Shown piece after piece: positions 1 to 8,438 of a stretch of DNA of 64,000 nt. Under the pieces are notes generated by a model, which was not told where the DNA came from, did no database searches, and saw only the letters and a program-made list of their open reading frames with translations. The position numbers and the translations under genes were made by a program. Source of the stretch: Peristeroidobacter soli (GTDB lineage: Bacteria; Pseudomonadota; Gammaproteobacteria; Steroidobacterales; Steroidobacteraceae); assembly GCF_004138485.1 (NCBI RefSeq), contig NZ_RYEV01000005.1, positions 1,040,827 through 1,104,826 of the forward strand, read 5' to 3'. Position 1 is the stretch's first letter. Each line of letters starts with the position of its first letter.

Positions 1-1293
1 GGCGATTTCTTCGCCGACGTACGTAAGAACGGTTTGGGGCCAACCCTCGCCGATCGCCGCATGTGGGGCGAGATGCGCATGAATCCGACCGACATGCTCG
101 ATGTCTCGGGCTATGCGTACACGTATCTGATGAATGGCGTGACACCGACCGGCAACTGGACGGGCCTGTTCTCGCGCGGTGAGAAAGTGCGGCTGCGCTT
201 CATCAATGGCTCATCGATGTCGTTCTTCGATGTGCGCATTCCGGGATTGAAGCTCACCGTCGTTGCGACCGACGGTGTGGATGTCGAGCCGGTGTCGGTG
301 GATGAGTTCCGCATCGGCGCGGCGGAAACCTACGATGTGATCGTGGAGCCGAAGGACGATCGCGCGTACACGATCTTTGCGCAGGCGATGGATCGGTCGG
401 GATACGCGCGCGGCACGCTGGCGCCGAGCCCGGGAATGGTGGCGGAGGTTCCGGCGCTGGATCCGCGACCGCTGCTGACGATGAGTGATATGGGGCATGG
501 TGGGCATGGCTCGGCCGCTCCCGCTGGCCAGGTTGATCACAGCCAGATGAATCATGGGGCGCAGGCGCAAGGCGCCGTCGATCACGCGGCGATGGGCCAT
601 GAGTCAGCGACAGCGATTGACCATGCGGCAATGGGGCACGGGGCATCGACGGCGGTTGATCACGCCGCAATGGGTCACGGGACATCGACAGCGGTTGACC
701 ACGCCGCAATGGGGCATGGTTCGTCGACAACGGTCGAGCATCCGGCGACGGAGCGGACGCCTTTGCTCGACATGCAGGTCGATCAGCCTCGGGTCGGACT
801 CGACGATCCCGGCGTCGGCTTGAGAAACAATGGACGGCGCGTGCTCACATACGCCGATCTTCGAACCATCGGCGGTCCCATCGATCGTCGCGAGCCGGGA
901 CGCGAGATCCAGTTGCATCTCACCGGTCACATGGAACGGTTCGTCTGGTCCTTCAACGGCCAGAAGTTCTCCGACGCCAAACCGCTGAAGTTCCAGCTCG
1001 GCGAGCGGCTGCGGATCACGCTGGTGAATGACTCGATGATGACGCATCCGATTCACCTGCATGGCATGTGGAGCGAAGTCGAAGATGCGTCGGGCAACTT
1101 CCAGGTGCGCAAGCATACGGTGAATGTGCAGCCGGGGCAGAAGCTGAGCTACGCCGTCACGGCCGATGCGCCGGGTCGATGGGCGTATCACTGCCATCTG
1201 CTGTATCACATGGAAGCGGGCATGATGCGGGAGGTACACGTCGAGCCCGGCGAGGGCGTCGCGGGTCGGGGTGGTCATGGAGATCACTCATGA
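1..1293 (+). CDS. copA: Copper resistance protein CopA (multicopper oxidase), 3' part
   Basis: Periplasmic multicopper oxidase of the CopA/PcoA family, which oxidises and sequesters copper. The gene enters the window already in frame at base 1, so the N-terminus with the Tat signal and first cupredoxin domain is outside; 430 residues are visible. The middle holds a second cupredoxin domain (motif NGVTPTGNWTGLFSRGEKVR near the start), then a His/Met-rich linker, then the third domain with the copper ligands HPIHLHGMW and HCHLLYHMEAGMM near the C-terminus. The stop codon overlaps the copB start (ATGA), so the two are translationally coupled. Family identity is secure; only the missing 5' end limits it. 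Confidence 0.93.
   Translation, partial: GDFFADVRKNGLGPTLADRRMWGEMRMNPTDMLDVSGYAYTYLMNGVTPTGNWTGLFSRGEKVRLRFINGSSMSFFDVRIPGLKLTVVATDGVDVEPVSVDEFRIGAAETYDVIVEPKDDRAYTIFAQAMDRSGYARGTLAPSPGMVAEVPALDPRPLLTMSDMGHGGHGSAAPAGQVDHSQMNHGAQAQGAVDHAAMGHESATAIDHAAMGHGASTAVDHAAMGHGTSTAVDHAAMGHGSSTTVEHPATERTPLLDMQVDQPRVGLDDPGVGLRNNGRRVLTYADLRTIGGPIDRREPGREIQLHLTGHMERFVWSFNGQKFSDAKPLKFQLGERLRITLVNDSMMTHPIHLHGMWSEVEDASGNFQVRKHTVNVQPGQKLSYAVTADAPGRWAYHCHLLYHMEAGMMREVHVEPGEGVAGRGGHGDHS
580..735 (+). repeat. Four in-frame 39-bp repeats in copA (Met/His-rich)
   Basis: Four consecutive 13-codon units, each beginning DHAAMGH followed by a Ser/Thr/Ala spacer (580-618, 619-657, 658-696, 697-735). A related degenerate unit (DHSQMNH) precedes them. 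Met and His side chains are typical copper ligands in CopA linkers, so the array probably adds copper-binding capacity. The unit length is a multiple of three, so copy number can change without breaking the frame. Confidence 0.9.
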
Positions 1294-2099
1294 GCGCTCT
1301 GATCAAACTGCACGTCGCGCTGGCGTTGTTCGCCGCCGTTGTCACGACCGCTGCCGCTCAAGACGAGCAGCGCACCGAGAGTGAGCGTGCGCACATTCCA
1401 CCAGACCCGCCTCAGCACGAAATGGGGGACATGTCGGAAAAGGAGATGGCGGAGCTGATGAACATGGACGACACCGCGCCGTTCGGCATGGTGGCCTTCG
1501 ATCAACTCGAATGGCGTGACAGCGATGGCGGCGACACGCTGTTCTGGGATGGCCGTGCCTGGTTCGGGAACGACTACGACAAGGCCTTGCTCAAGACCGA
1601 AGGCGAGCGTTTCGAGGGCGAGTATGAAGGCTCGGTCGAGCTGCTGTGGGATCGGGTCATTTCACGTTGGTGGAGTTTGCAAGGCGGTGTGGCCCACGAT
1701 TTTGGCGAGGGTCCGTCGCGAACCTGGGCGGCCTTCGGGTTGCAGGGACTCGCGCCGTATTGGTTCGAGGTCGAAGCATTGGCATATGTGGGAGAGCAGG
1801 GCCGGACCGCGGCCAGTTTCTCCGCGGAATATGAAATGTTTCTGACGCAGCGGCTGGTATTGCAGCCGAAGCTGGAATTGAAACTGTACGGCAAGGACGA
1901 TCCAGCCAACGGCATCGGCTCAGGCTTCAGCAGTACCGAGCTGGGACTGCGCCTGCGATATGAGATTCGCCGCGAGTTCGCGCCTTATCTTGGGGTGGTG
2001 TGGTCACGGAAGTTTGGTGAGACTGCGGACCTGGCGCGAAACCATGGCGACGATGCAGATGAACTGCAGCTGGTCGCCGGGTTGCGAGTCTGGTTCTAA
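1290..2099 (+). CDS. copB: Copper resistance protein CopB (outer membrane)
   Basis: CopB/PcoB family outer-membrane protein of copper resistance, 269 residues. The start is the ATG overlapping the copA stop (ATGA), preceded by GGAG inside copA; a longer upstream reading would only run through copA in another frame. A signal peptide (residues about 1-23, ending TTAAAQ) is followed by an acidic Met-rich stretch (MGDMSEKEMAELMNMDD) and then alternating beta-strand sequence typical of a small barrel (LWDRVISRWWSLQGGVAHDF, ending LQLVAGLRVWF with a terminal aromatic residue). Function inferred from family and from the copA neighbour. Confidence 0.92.
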   Translation: MSALIKLHVALALFAAVVTTAAAQDEQRTESERAHIPPDPPQHEMGDMSEKEMAELMNMDDTAPFGMVAFDQLEWRDSDGGDTLFWDGRAWFGNDYDKALLKTEGERFEGEYEGSVELLWDRVISRWWSLQGGVAHDFGEGPSRTWAAFGLQGLAPYWFEVEALAYVGEQGRTAASFSAEYEMFLTQRLVLQPKLELKLYGKDDPANGIGSGFSSTELGLRLRYEIRREFAPYLGVVWSRKFGETADLARNHGDDADELQLVAGLRVWF

Positions 2100-2119
2100 C
2101 GAGGCACTTGCCAACCAGT

Positions 2120-2134
2120 TGAGAATCGTTATCA
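2120..2134. promoter_or_regulatory. Putative Fur box upstream of the EF-hand/TonB receptor genes
   Basis: TGAGAATCGTTATCA matches the 7-1-7 inverted repeat of Fur operators (TGATAAT-N-ATTATCA) at 12 of 14 arm positions. It lies 145 bp upstream of the EF-hand gene and just after the copB stop. A perfect 9-bp hairpin (GCTCGCTGG/CCAGCGAGC, 2143-2165) follows immediately. If functional, it makes the following three genes iron-responsive. Confidence 0.6.
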
Positions 2135-2278
2135 TCTCTGGCGCTCGCTGGGTTCTCCAGCGAGCCGCCAGCTCTCGGGCCAGCAAACAACAGTCCGCAA
2201 CGGACGGCTGAGCCAAACGACATTGCTGCCGACCCTGCGGACCGAAATCGTGCGTCCGATAACAAGGGAGTCCCCGCC

Positions 2279-3229
2279 ATGTCTGTTTCTTCTCGCGCAT
2301 CAGCACCGCTGATGGTTCGTCATGCCTTGCATATTTGCAGTCTCGCCGCCGTGGTTTCGGCGATGGTCGGCACGGCTCATGGCGCGGAAACGGCGAAAGC
2401 GGGTAAGGAGCTGCCCACCGGCGGCCACACCGGCAATGCGTTCATTGCCACGTGGGACGACGATGGCGATGGCAAAGTCACCCGCGCCGAATATGAAACG
2501 GTTCGCAAAGCCCGCTTCGCAACCACCGACAGCGATCACAACGGCTCGCTCACCGTCGAGGAGTACGTGAACGAATATGCGGTCCGCCTGGATCGCGATA
2601 TCGCCGATGAGCGCGACGCGTCGCTGAAACAAACCGATACTCGCTTCAAAGCACTGGACAAGGACGAAGACAAGTTCATCAGCCGCGCCGAGTATGACAG
2701 CTCGGGCGAGCGCGCCTTCGTGCATCTGGATCGGAACAAGGATGGCCGGATCACCAATGACGACGCCGAGCCCGATGCCAGGAAAGAGCCGCGGCGTCGT
2801 TCGGTCATCGGCATGCCGACCTCGCACACTCTCGCCGGCATGCTCGAGATCTACGACGACGATGGCGATGACGTCCTTACGCGTGCCCAGTACGACGCGG
2901 AGCGGCCCAAAGTGTTCGCTGCCACCGATACGAACAAGGATGGCAAGCTCGATCACGATGAGTATGTGAAGGAGTTCGTGGCGCGGCTGAGCCTGCGCAT
3001 CGAAGACCGCCGCCAGGCGCAGCTCAAGCAGGGGCGCGTGCGCTTCAAGGCTATCGACACCAACGAGAACGGCGACATCAGCCGCGACGAATACTTTGCG
3101 ATGAGCGCGCGCATGTTCGATCGCACCGACACCAACAAAGATGGCGTCATCACGCAGGACGATCCGCCGCCCGTGCGTGAGCCGCGCCAGGATCAGCGGG
3201 CTGTCACCAGCCAGGTGCAAACACCTTGA
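2279..3229 (+). CDS. Secreted protein with eight EF-hand calcium-binding loops
   Basis: A 316-residue exported protein with signal peptide about residues 1-35 (ending GTAHGA). Eight EF-hand type loops (Asp at 1, 3, 5 and acidic at 12) start at residues 60, 84, 127, 151, 193, 217, 260 and 284, for example DTNKDGKLDHDE. The second four lie exactly 133 residues after the first four, so the protein is a duplicated four-hand unit. The third (DKDEDK) and fifth (DDDGDD) loops lack the usual Gly at position 6 and may bind weakly. A GGGAG ribosome-binding site precedes the ATG. It lies upstream of a TonB-dependent receptor behind a Fur-like box, which suggests a periplasmic helper in metal uptake; that role is inference. 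Confidence 0.88.
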   Translation: MSVSSRASAPLMVRHALHICSLAAVVSAMVGTAHGAETAKAGKELPTGGHTGNAFIATWDDDGDGKVTRAEYETVRKARFATTDSDHNGSLTVEEYVNEYAVRLDRDIADERDASLKQTDTRFKALDKDEDKFISRAEYDSSGERAFVHLDRNKDGRITNDDAEPDARKEPRRRSVIGMPTSHTLAGMLEIYDDDGDDVLTRAQYDAERPKVFAATDTNKDGKLDHDEYVKEFVARLSLRIEDRRQAQLKQGRVRFKAIDTNENGDISRDEYFAMSARMFDRTDTNKDGVITQDDPPPVREPRQDQRAVTSQVQTP

Positions 3230-3319
3230 TTCGCACTCACTAATTACACCAACAAACGCCCAGTCAGCGCAGGACGCCAACCAGGCATCGCTTCAAATGC
3301 ATTCTGTCTGGAGTTTCTC

Positions 3320-5647
3320 ATGCGTACCTCGAGTACCGTTCTGTCACTGGCGGTCGCCGCGACTTTGTTGTCGGCGTTCCGTCCCAGCGTTGCCGCCGAG
3401 CAGGACAAGGCGCAGCAACTGAACAAGATCAACGTCACCGCCGAAGACGAAGCCCGCTCCACAGTCGGCAATGCCAAAGTCGTCGGCGTCAAGGAGCTGG
3501 AGGACGAGCAGGCGCAGAATTTCGAGGATGCGATTCGTTACATTCCGGGCGTGAGCATCGTCGACCTGGGACGCTTCGGCGATAATGGCTTCAACATCCG
3601 CGGTCTCGAAGGTGATCGCGTGGCGCTGACTGTCGATGGCTTGTCGTTCGCCGAATCGTTGGAGACCACGCCGGCGTACGAGTTCTTTCGCTCGGGGCGC
3701 GGCGACATCGACATCGACTCGCTCAAGGGCATCGAAGTCGTCAAGGGCGCCGATTCCATCACGGCCGGCAGCGGTGCGCTCGGCGGTGCGGTCATGTTCA
3801 CGACCAAGGATCCGTACGACTATTTGAGCCCGGCGGGCAACGATAGTTATTTCCGCATCAAGACGGGCTATACCAGCAGCACCGATGAGCTGATGACGAC
3901 GGCGACGCTCGCCAATCGCACCGGTCCGGTGGAGTCGATGCTGTTGTACACGCGGCGGCGTGGCCACGAAGCAGAGTCGTGGTATGACTCATCGCCGATC
4001 GTGGCGGGCTCGGGGCGTCGCACGCCCGATCCAATCGACCACGACAGCGACAGCGTGCTCGCCAAGGTCGATTTCCTGATCGGCGAAAACCAGCGCTTCG
4101 GCCTGGTCGGCGAGTACAGCCGCGCCACGAACGAGGTCAACAATCTTTCTCGCGTCGGTGGCCCCGGCTATCTCACGCGCCGCGCCGATGATGACAAGGA
4201 CCGCGACCGCTACGGCATTCGTTATTCCTGGGATGCGGCCGGCACCTTCTTCGACAGCTTGGAATGGACGGCTGATCGCGTCGAGACCAAGAGCCGCGGA
4301 CTGACGACGATTCTCGCCGGCACCGGCTGCGTGCCAGCGAATGTCGTGCCGTGCTTGCGAAGTGAGAATCGCGCGACGGATCAGGTGCTCGACCGCTCGG
4401 CGTTGGATCTCACGAAGGCATGGCGGACTGGAAGTGTGGGTCATGATCTGATCTATGGCCTCGCGTGGCAGAAGCGTGAAGTCGACTTCGTCGCGGTGGA
4501 TTCGCGGTACATCGGCACGACCCGCGACACGAGCTCCGTGACCGTCGATCCGGATCAAGTGCCTAACACCGATGTCACGGCCTACAGCGCGTACCTGCGT
4601 GACAGTGTTTATCTGCTGAATGACCGGCTCACGCTGCATGCCGGTGCGCGCTACGACCGCACGGAATACTCACCGAACCTCGATACGCAATTCGTCGATT
4701 CGACCGGCTCGGTACGCGACGTGGAGTTCTCGGCGCCGACGTGGCAGGCCGGTGTCGACTTCAAGTTCACGCCGGAGCATTCCGTGTGGGCGCAAGTCGG
4801 TCGCGGCTTCCGTGCGCCGACGGTGGGTGAGCTGTATGCGCCGACGCAAAGCTCCACCGTGACCGAAGTGGCAACCGGCCGTCAGGTGTCGTTGTGGGAC
4901 TCGGCGTCCAACCCGAATCTGGAGTCCGAGGAGAGCTTGAATACCGAGCTGGGTTATCGCTGGCAGACCGACAGCGTGCAGATCGGCCTCTCCGTGTATC
5001 GCGACAAGTACACCAACTTCATCGAGAGCGCCGAGTTCATTCTGAATCCGGGCACGCAGTATCGTAGCTGCTCGGGCAGCACCTGTACCGTCACGCAGGG
5101 CAAGGAATATACGATGGCCGCCAACGTGGGCGAGGTGACGGTCAAGGGCGTCGAGGTCGAGGGTCGCTGGCAGATCGCTCAGCAATGGTCGGCGCGACTC
5201 GCCTGGGCTTATAGCGAGGGAGAGCAGGGTAACGGCGATCCGCTGCCGAGCATCATGCCAGCCAGCGGCGTGCTCGGAATTCGTTATCAGTCCCCGACTC
5301 AGCGTTGGTCGCTGACGGGCAACGTCACACATACCGAGGCGAAGAAGCTCGAAGACGCGACGCTGACGCAGACGGCGGCCAATGATTTCTTCACATCGCT
5401 GGTGCCGGATTATTTGAGCAATGAGTACACCGTGCTGGATCTGTTCGGGGATATCAGCATCACCAAGGATCTGCGCCTCAACGCCGGCGTCTATAACGTC
5501 TTCGACAAGAAGTACTACCAGTGGCCGCGCGTGCGCTACGTAAACGAAGGCACGACGACGCTGTATGGCTACGTCACCGGCGACGGCATCGGACGTTACA
5601 GCGAGCCGGGACGCAACTTCCGCGTGTCGTTGTCGTGGCAGTTCTGA
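3320..5647 (+). CDS. TonB-dependent receptor, hemoglobin/heme-receptor-like
   Basis: Outer-membrane TonB-dependent receptor of 775 residues. Signal peptide about 1-25; a plug domain follows (NKINVTAEDEARSTVGNAK as the TonB-box region, then DAIRYIPGVS, FNIRGLEGDRVALTVDGL, IEVVKGADSITAGSGALGGAV). The rest is a 22-strand-type barrel with a FRAPTVGELY segment characteristic of heme/hemoglobin and siderophore receptors and a C-terminal Phe (RVSLSWQF). GGAG lies 6 nt before the ATG. Between an EF-hand protein and a DUF4198 protein, downstream of a Fur-like box, so iron or heme is the likeliest substrate; the substrate cannot be read from sequence. Confidence 0.9.
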   Translation: MRTSSTVLSLAVAATLLSAFRPSVAAEQDKAQQLNKINVTAEDEARSTVGNAKVVGVKELEDEQAQNFEDAIRYIPGVSIVDLGRFGDNGFNIRGLEGDRVALTVDGLSFAESLETTPAYEFFRSGRGDIDIDSLKGIEVVKGADSITAGSGALGGAVMFTTKDPYDYLSPAGNDSYFRIKTGYTSSTDELMTTATLANRTGPVESMLLYTRRRGHEAESWYDSSPIVAGSGRRTPDPIDHDSDSVLAKVDFLIGENQRFGLVGEYSRATNEVNNLSRVGGPGYLTRRADDDKDRDRYGIRYSWDAAGTFFDSLEWTADRVETKSRGLTTILAGTGCVPANVVPCLRSENRATDQVLDRSALDLTKAWRTGSVGHDLIYGLAWQKREVDFVAVDSRYIGTTRDTSSVTVDPDQVPNTDVTAYSAYLRDSVYLLNDRLTLHAGARYDRTEYSPNLDTQFVDSTGSVRDVEFSAPTWQAGVDFKFTPEHSVWAQVGRGFRAPTVGELYAPTQSSTVTEVATGRQVSLWDSASNPNLESEESLNTELGYRWQTDSVQIGLSVYRDKYTNFIESAEFILNPGTQYRSCSGSTCTVTQGKEYTMAANVGEVTVKGVEVEGRWQIAQQWSARLAWAYSEGEQGNGDPLPSIMPASGVLGIRYQSPTQRWSLTGNVTHTEAKKLEDATLTQTAANDFFTSLVPDYLSNEYTVLDLFGDISITKDLRLNAGVYNVFDKKYYQWPRVRYVNEGTTTLYGYVTGDGIGRYSEPGRNFRVSLSWQF

Positions 5648-5726
5648 CCAACGTCGACCTGACCTGCCCGAGCGTCCAAACGCCACATCCGCAGCGTCGT
5701 TTCGATTTGCAATCGGCCTAACCTAC

Positions 5727-5791
5727 GCGAGCGCGCGTGAGCGCGCCTCGCGGCCCCAACCTCAGCGAGCGTGCGTTAGCACGCCTCGCGG
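5727..5791. repeat. Two REP-like hairpins with compensating base changes
   Basis: Two copies 38 bp apart of GCGA-stem-GTNA-stem-C-TCGC. Copy 1 (5727-5751) has inner stem GCGCGC/GCGCGC with loop GTGA; copy 2 (5765-5789) has GCGTGC/GCACGC with loop GTTA. In both the outer GCGA pairs with TCGC around a single bulged C, giving a 10-bp stem. The stem change in copy 2 is on both arms, so pairing is kept. Located between the TonB receptor and the DUF4198 gene. Confidence 0.75.
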
Positions 5792-5825
5792 TGTTCTGAT
5801 TCGTCGAGTATTGGAGATGGATTGT

Positions 5826-6608
5826 ATGATCAAGCCTGGTGTTGTGTTGGCGATGAGCGCTGTGTTGCTGGGTGCGGGCACCGCGCAGGCGCACTCACCA
5901 TTCCTGCTGCCGAACCTGTTCGACCTCGGCAAGCGCGATCACGTGACCGTGCAAGGGTCCTTCACCGAGGAGTTCTTCTCGCCGGACGTGGTGATGAAGT
6001 CGGATGACTATCACGTCGTCACGCCGGCAGGCGCGAAGGTTCAGCTCACGCCGGTGTACACGCGTGACCTGGCCATCGTCGAAGCCGATACGAAGGAGGC
6101 GGGCACCTATCGCATCTCCACCGGCAAACGCGGCGGTCGGATGGCGAAGGCCGCGTGGGTCAATGGCGATTGGAAGTTCCTCGGCCCGAAGGAGGAAGCG
6201 CCGGCCGGCGCCAGGATCTACGACGTGACCAGCATCACGATGGCCGAAGTGTATGTAACGCAAGGCAAGCCGAACGATCAGGCACTGGCTGCACGTAACA
6301 CCGGCCTCGAATATCGTGCGCTGTCACATCCGAGCTCGGCCTTCGTCGGTCAGGACGTGAAGTTCGAAGTGTTGTTCGATGGCAAGCCACTCGCGAACCA
6401 TGCTGTGTCGGTATACGGAGCGAAGGCACTCTCGGCGGATCAGAAGCCGTTTGCCGAAGTGACGACGGACAAGGACGGCCGCTTCAGCTTCAAGCCGAGC
6501 GCGCCGGGCGCATATCTCGCGATGTCTCGTCATCGGCCCACACCGGCGAAGGATAGCCAGCAGGGCGTGAGCTACACCTACTCGGTGGTGCTGGAAGCGA
6601 CGGAGTGA
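5826..6608 (+). CDS. DUF4198 family periplasmic protein
   Basis: A 260-residue exported protein of the DUF4198 family, which is often found beside metal transport genes. The signal peptide is about residues 1-21 (MIKPGVVLAMSAVLLGAGTA), followed directly by the conserved AHSPFLLPNLFDL start of the mature protein. The C-terminal part has a carboxypeptidase-regulatory/Ig-like look (GKPLANHAVSVYG, TTDKDGRFSFKPSAPGAYL). Start chosen at the ATG of MIKPG because TTGGAG lies 9 nt upstream; an in-frame ATG nine bases earlier is possible. Same strand as the preceding TonB receptor and probably co-expressed. Biochemical role unknown. Confidence 0.83.
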   Translation: MIKPGVVLAMSAVLLGAGTAQAHSPFLLPNLFDLGKRDHVTVQGSFTEEFFSPDVVMKSDDYHVVTPAGAKVQLTPVYTRDLAIVEADTKEAGTYRISTGKRGGRMAKAAWVNGDWKFLGPKEEAPAGARIYDVTSITMAEVYVTQGKPNDQALAARNTGLEYRALSHPSSAFVGQDVKFEVLFDGKPLANHAVSVYGAKALSADQKPFAEVTTDKDGRFSFKPSAPGAYLAMSRHRPTPAKDSQQGVSYTYSVVLEATE

Positions 6609-6612
6609 ACCG

Positions 6613-7701
6613 CTACGCCCGGATGGCGATCTTCTCAGCGAACGTTCGCATCGTCTGTTCGATGGTGTAGGAACTGAGCACCTTGGCGTGCGCGGCCGAA
6701 CCGAGCCGCGCACGCAGGGTATCGTCATCGGCCAGGGTGCCGAGCGCACTGACGGCGGCATCCACGTTGAGATTCTGATAGACGAGGCCCGTCACCTGAT
6801 GCTCGACGGCCACGGACACCGAGGGCAGGCTCGGCACGACCGGCGGCAGGCCGGCGCACATGTATTCGAGAATGGCGAGCGACATCGCCTCGCCGCGGCT
6901 GGGATGAAACGCGGCCTCGCAGCCCGTCATGATTCGTGGCACGTCGCTGCGTTTTCCCAGGAAGTGCATGCGCCCGGCGACGTTGAGCTCAGCAGCGAGC
7001 TGCCGAAATTCCTCGAGATCCGGCCCATCGCCGACGTGCACGAAATGCACATGAGGCGGCAGCCTGGCGAGACAACGCACGGCGAAGTCGATGCCTTTGT
7101 ACCGGGTGGCTCGACCGACGATCAGGAACGCCTTTGCGTCGGCCGGCAGCTGCAACTCGTTTCGCACCGAGGGCCGCAATGACGGATCGACCTCGAACGG
7201 ACGGATGCCGTTGGTGACCGTGACACAGATGCTGGGATCCATGCGCCAGGTCTCGATGTGACGTTTGGTCACGTGTTCGGCGACGGCCAGGCACTGTGTC
7301 GGTGACATCACGCGCAGGCGGTTCAATGATGCTTTGAGCGCGCCTTTCCAGCCTCGGGCAGGGGGCGGGTCGCCAGGCACGTGATCGTGAACGACGATGT
7401 CTTTCACGCCGGCCAGGCGCCAGCGCGCATACAACGGGTTCAGGCCGGTCCAGTCGGTGAGATACACGTGCTCGATCCGGTGCTGCCGGATGAAGTCGGT
7501 GGAGCTCTGGTCGCGCATGTTCTGCCAATGCACCTTGATGCCCGCGTCGGTGATGACGGCGGGCACCGCGCCATGCAGGGGATAGGCCAGGTGACAGCGG
7601 CCGGGAAACTTGTTCGCGAGCACCACCCAGAACTGCTGGATGAAGTTCCAGGCATAGCCCACGTCCGGCTCGTAGTTGGCGACCATCAACACATTGCCCA
7701 T
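6613..7701 (-). CDS. Glycosyltransferase family 4 protein
   Basis: A 362-residue GT-B fold glycosyltransferase of the GT4 type. The C-terminal half has the nucleotide-sugar binding pattern (FLIVGRATRYKGIDFAV, HVGDGPDLEEF, and the EX7E motif in EAMSLAILEYMCAGLPPV). No signal peptide or membrane segment is obvious. It follows hisIE on the same strand after a 107-bp gap that contains a TATAAT hexamer, so it may have its own promoter. Acceptor and donor sugars are not predictable; a role in cell-surface glycan synthesis is inference. Confidence 0.85.
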   Translation of the reverse strand: MGNVLMVANYEPDVGYAWNFIQQFWVVLANKFPGRCHLAYPLHGAVPAVITDAGIKVHWQNMRDQSSTDFIRQHRIEHVYLTDWTGLNPLYARWRLAGVKDIVVHDHVPGDPPPARGWKGALKASLNRLRVMSPTQCLAVAEHVTKRHIETWRMDPSICVTVTNGIRPFEVDPSLRPSVRNELQLPADAKAFLIVGRATRYKGIDFAVRCLARLPPHVHFVHVGDGPDLEEFRQLAAELNVAGRMHFLGKRSDVPRIMTGCEAAFHPSRGEAMSLAILEYMCAGLPPVVPSLPSVSVAVEHQVTGLVYQNLNVDAAVSALGTLADDDTLRARLGSAAHAKVLSSYTIEQTMRTFAEKIAIRA

Positions 7702-7808
7702 GCGCGTGCGTCCTCGACCCCGCTTTGTTATTCGGGAGGGTATAGCGGGGCTGGCAGCGGATTATAAGGGGCCTTCAGACCGATTACCCGGACGCAGTCG
7801 CCGTTGGC

Positions 7809-8438
7809 TCACTTCCTGGCGGTGTGACGCCGTTCCAGTTCCTCCACGACCTGACCCAGAGAGAGCTGGCGGCTCTTCAACAGCAGGGTCAGATGGAACA
7901 GCAGGTCGGCAGCTTCGCCAACCAGCTTGTCGTCGCTCTGGGTCACCGCCGCGAGCGCGACTTCGACGCCTTCTTCGCCGACCTTCTGCGCCATGCGAGT
8001 CGGACCATCGGCCCACAGCCGCGCGGTGTAGCTGCCTTCGGGCCGCTCGCTGACCCGCTTCTCGATGACCGACTCGAGCCGGGACAGGAAGGCGAGGCGG
8101 GTCGCGGTCGTGCCGATCTCATCGCCAAAGCAGCTCGCCGTGCCATTGTGGCAGGTCGGGCCATCCGGCCTGGCCGTGATCAACAGCGTATCGTTGTCGC
8201 AGTCGATGGCGGCATCGACCAGCTGCAGGAAGTTGCTGGAGGTCTCGCCCTTGGTCCACAGCCGTTGCTTGCTGCGGCTGTAGAAGGTCACGCGTTTCTC
8301 GCCCAGCGTCTTGCGTAGCGCTTCGCGATTCATGTAGCCGAGCATGAGCACCTTGCCGGTGGTCGCGTCCTGCACGACCGCCGGCAGCAGGCCGTCGCCT
8401 TTGCTCCAGTCGAAGGATTCGATCTGGTCGAGCTTCAT
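7809..8438 (-). CDS. hisI: Phosphoribosyl-AMP cyclohydrolase / phosphoribosyl-ATP pyrophosphatase
   Basis: Bifunctional HisIE, 209 residues, steps 2 and 3 of histidine synthesis. The N-terminal cyclohydrolase domain (about 1-110) has [25 protein letters not shown] and the zinc-site residues in DCDNDT and [11 protein letters not shown]. The C-terminal pyrophosphohydrolase domain (about 115-209) has the acidic [11 protein letters not shown] segment and [13 protein letters not shown]. The ATG overlaps the hisF stop (ATGA), so it is translationally coupled as the last his gene. Confidence 0.96.
   Translation of the reverse strand: MKLDQIESFDWSKGDGLLPAVVQDATTGKVLMLGYMNREALRKTLGEKRVTFYSRSKQRLWTKGETSSNFLQLVDAAIDCDNDTLLITARPDGPTCHNGTASCFGDEIGTTATRLAFLSRLESVIEKRVSERPEGSYTARLWADGPTRMAQKVGEEGVEVALAAVTQSDDKLVGEAADLLFHLTLLLKSRQLSLGQVVEELERRHTARK

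Noticed and set aside
5565-5825. N-terminal extension of the DUF4198 protein
   Set aside because: It would overlap the receptor 3' end and read through the REP-like hairpins; the signal peptide and ribosome-binding site fit the ATG at 5826.
7716-7751. CCCCGCT/AGCGGGG inverted repeat between hisIE and the glycosyltransferase
   Set aside because: The loop is over 20 nt and no U-tract follows, so it was not called a terminator.
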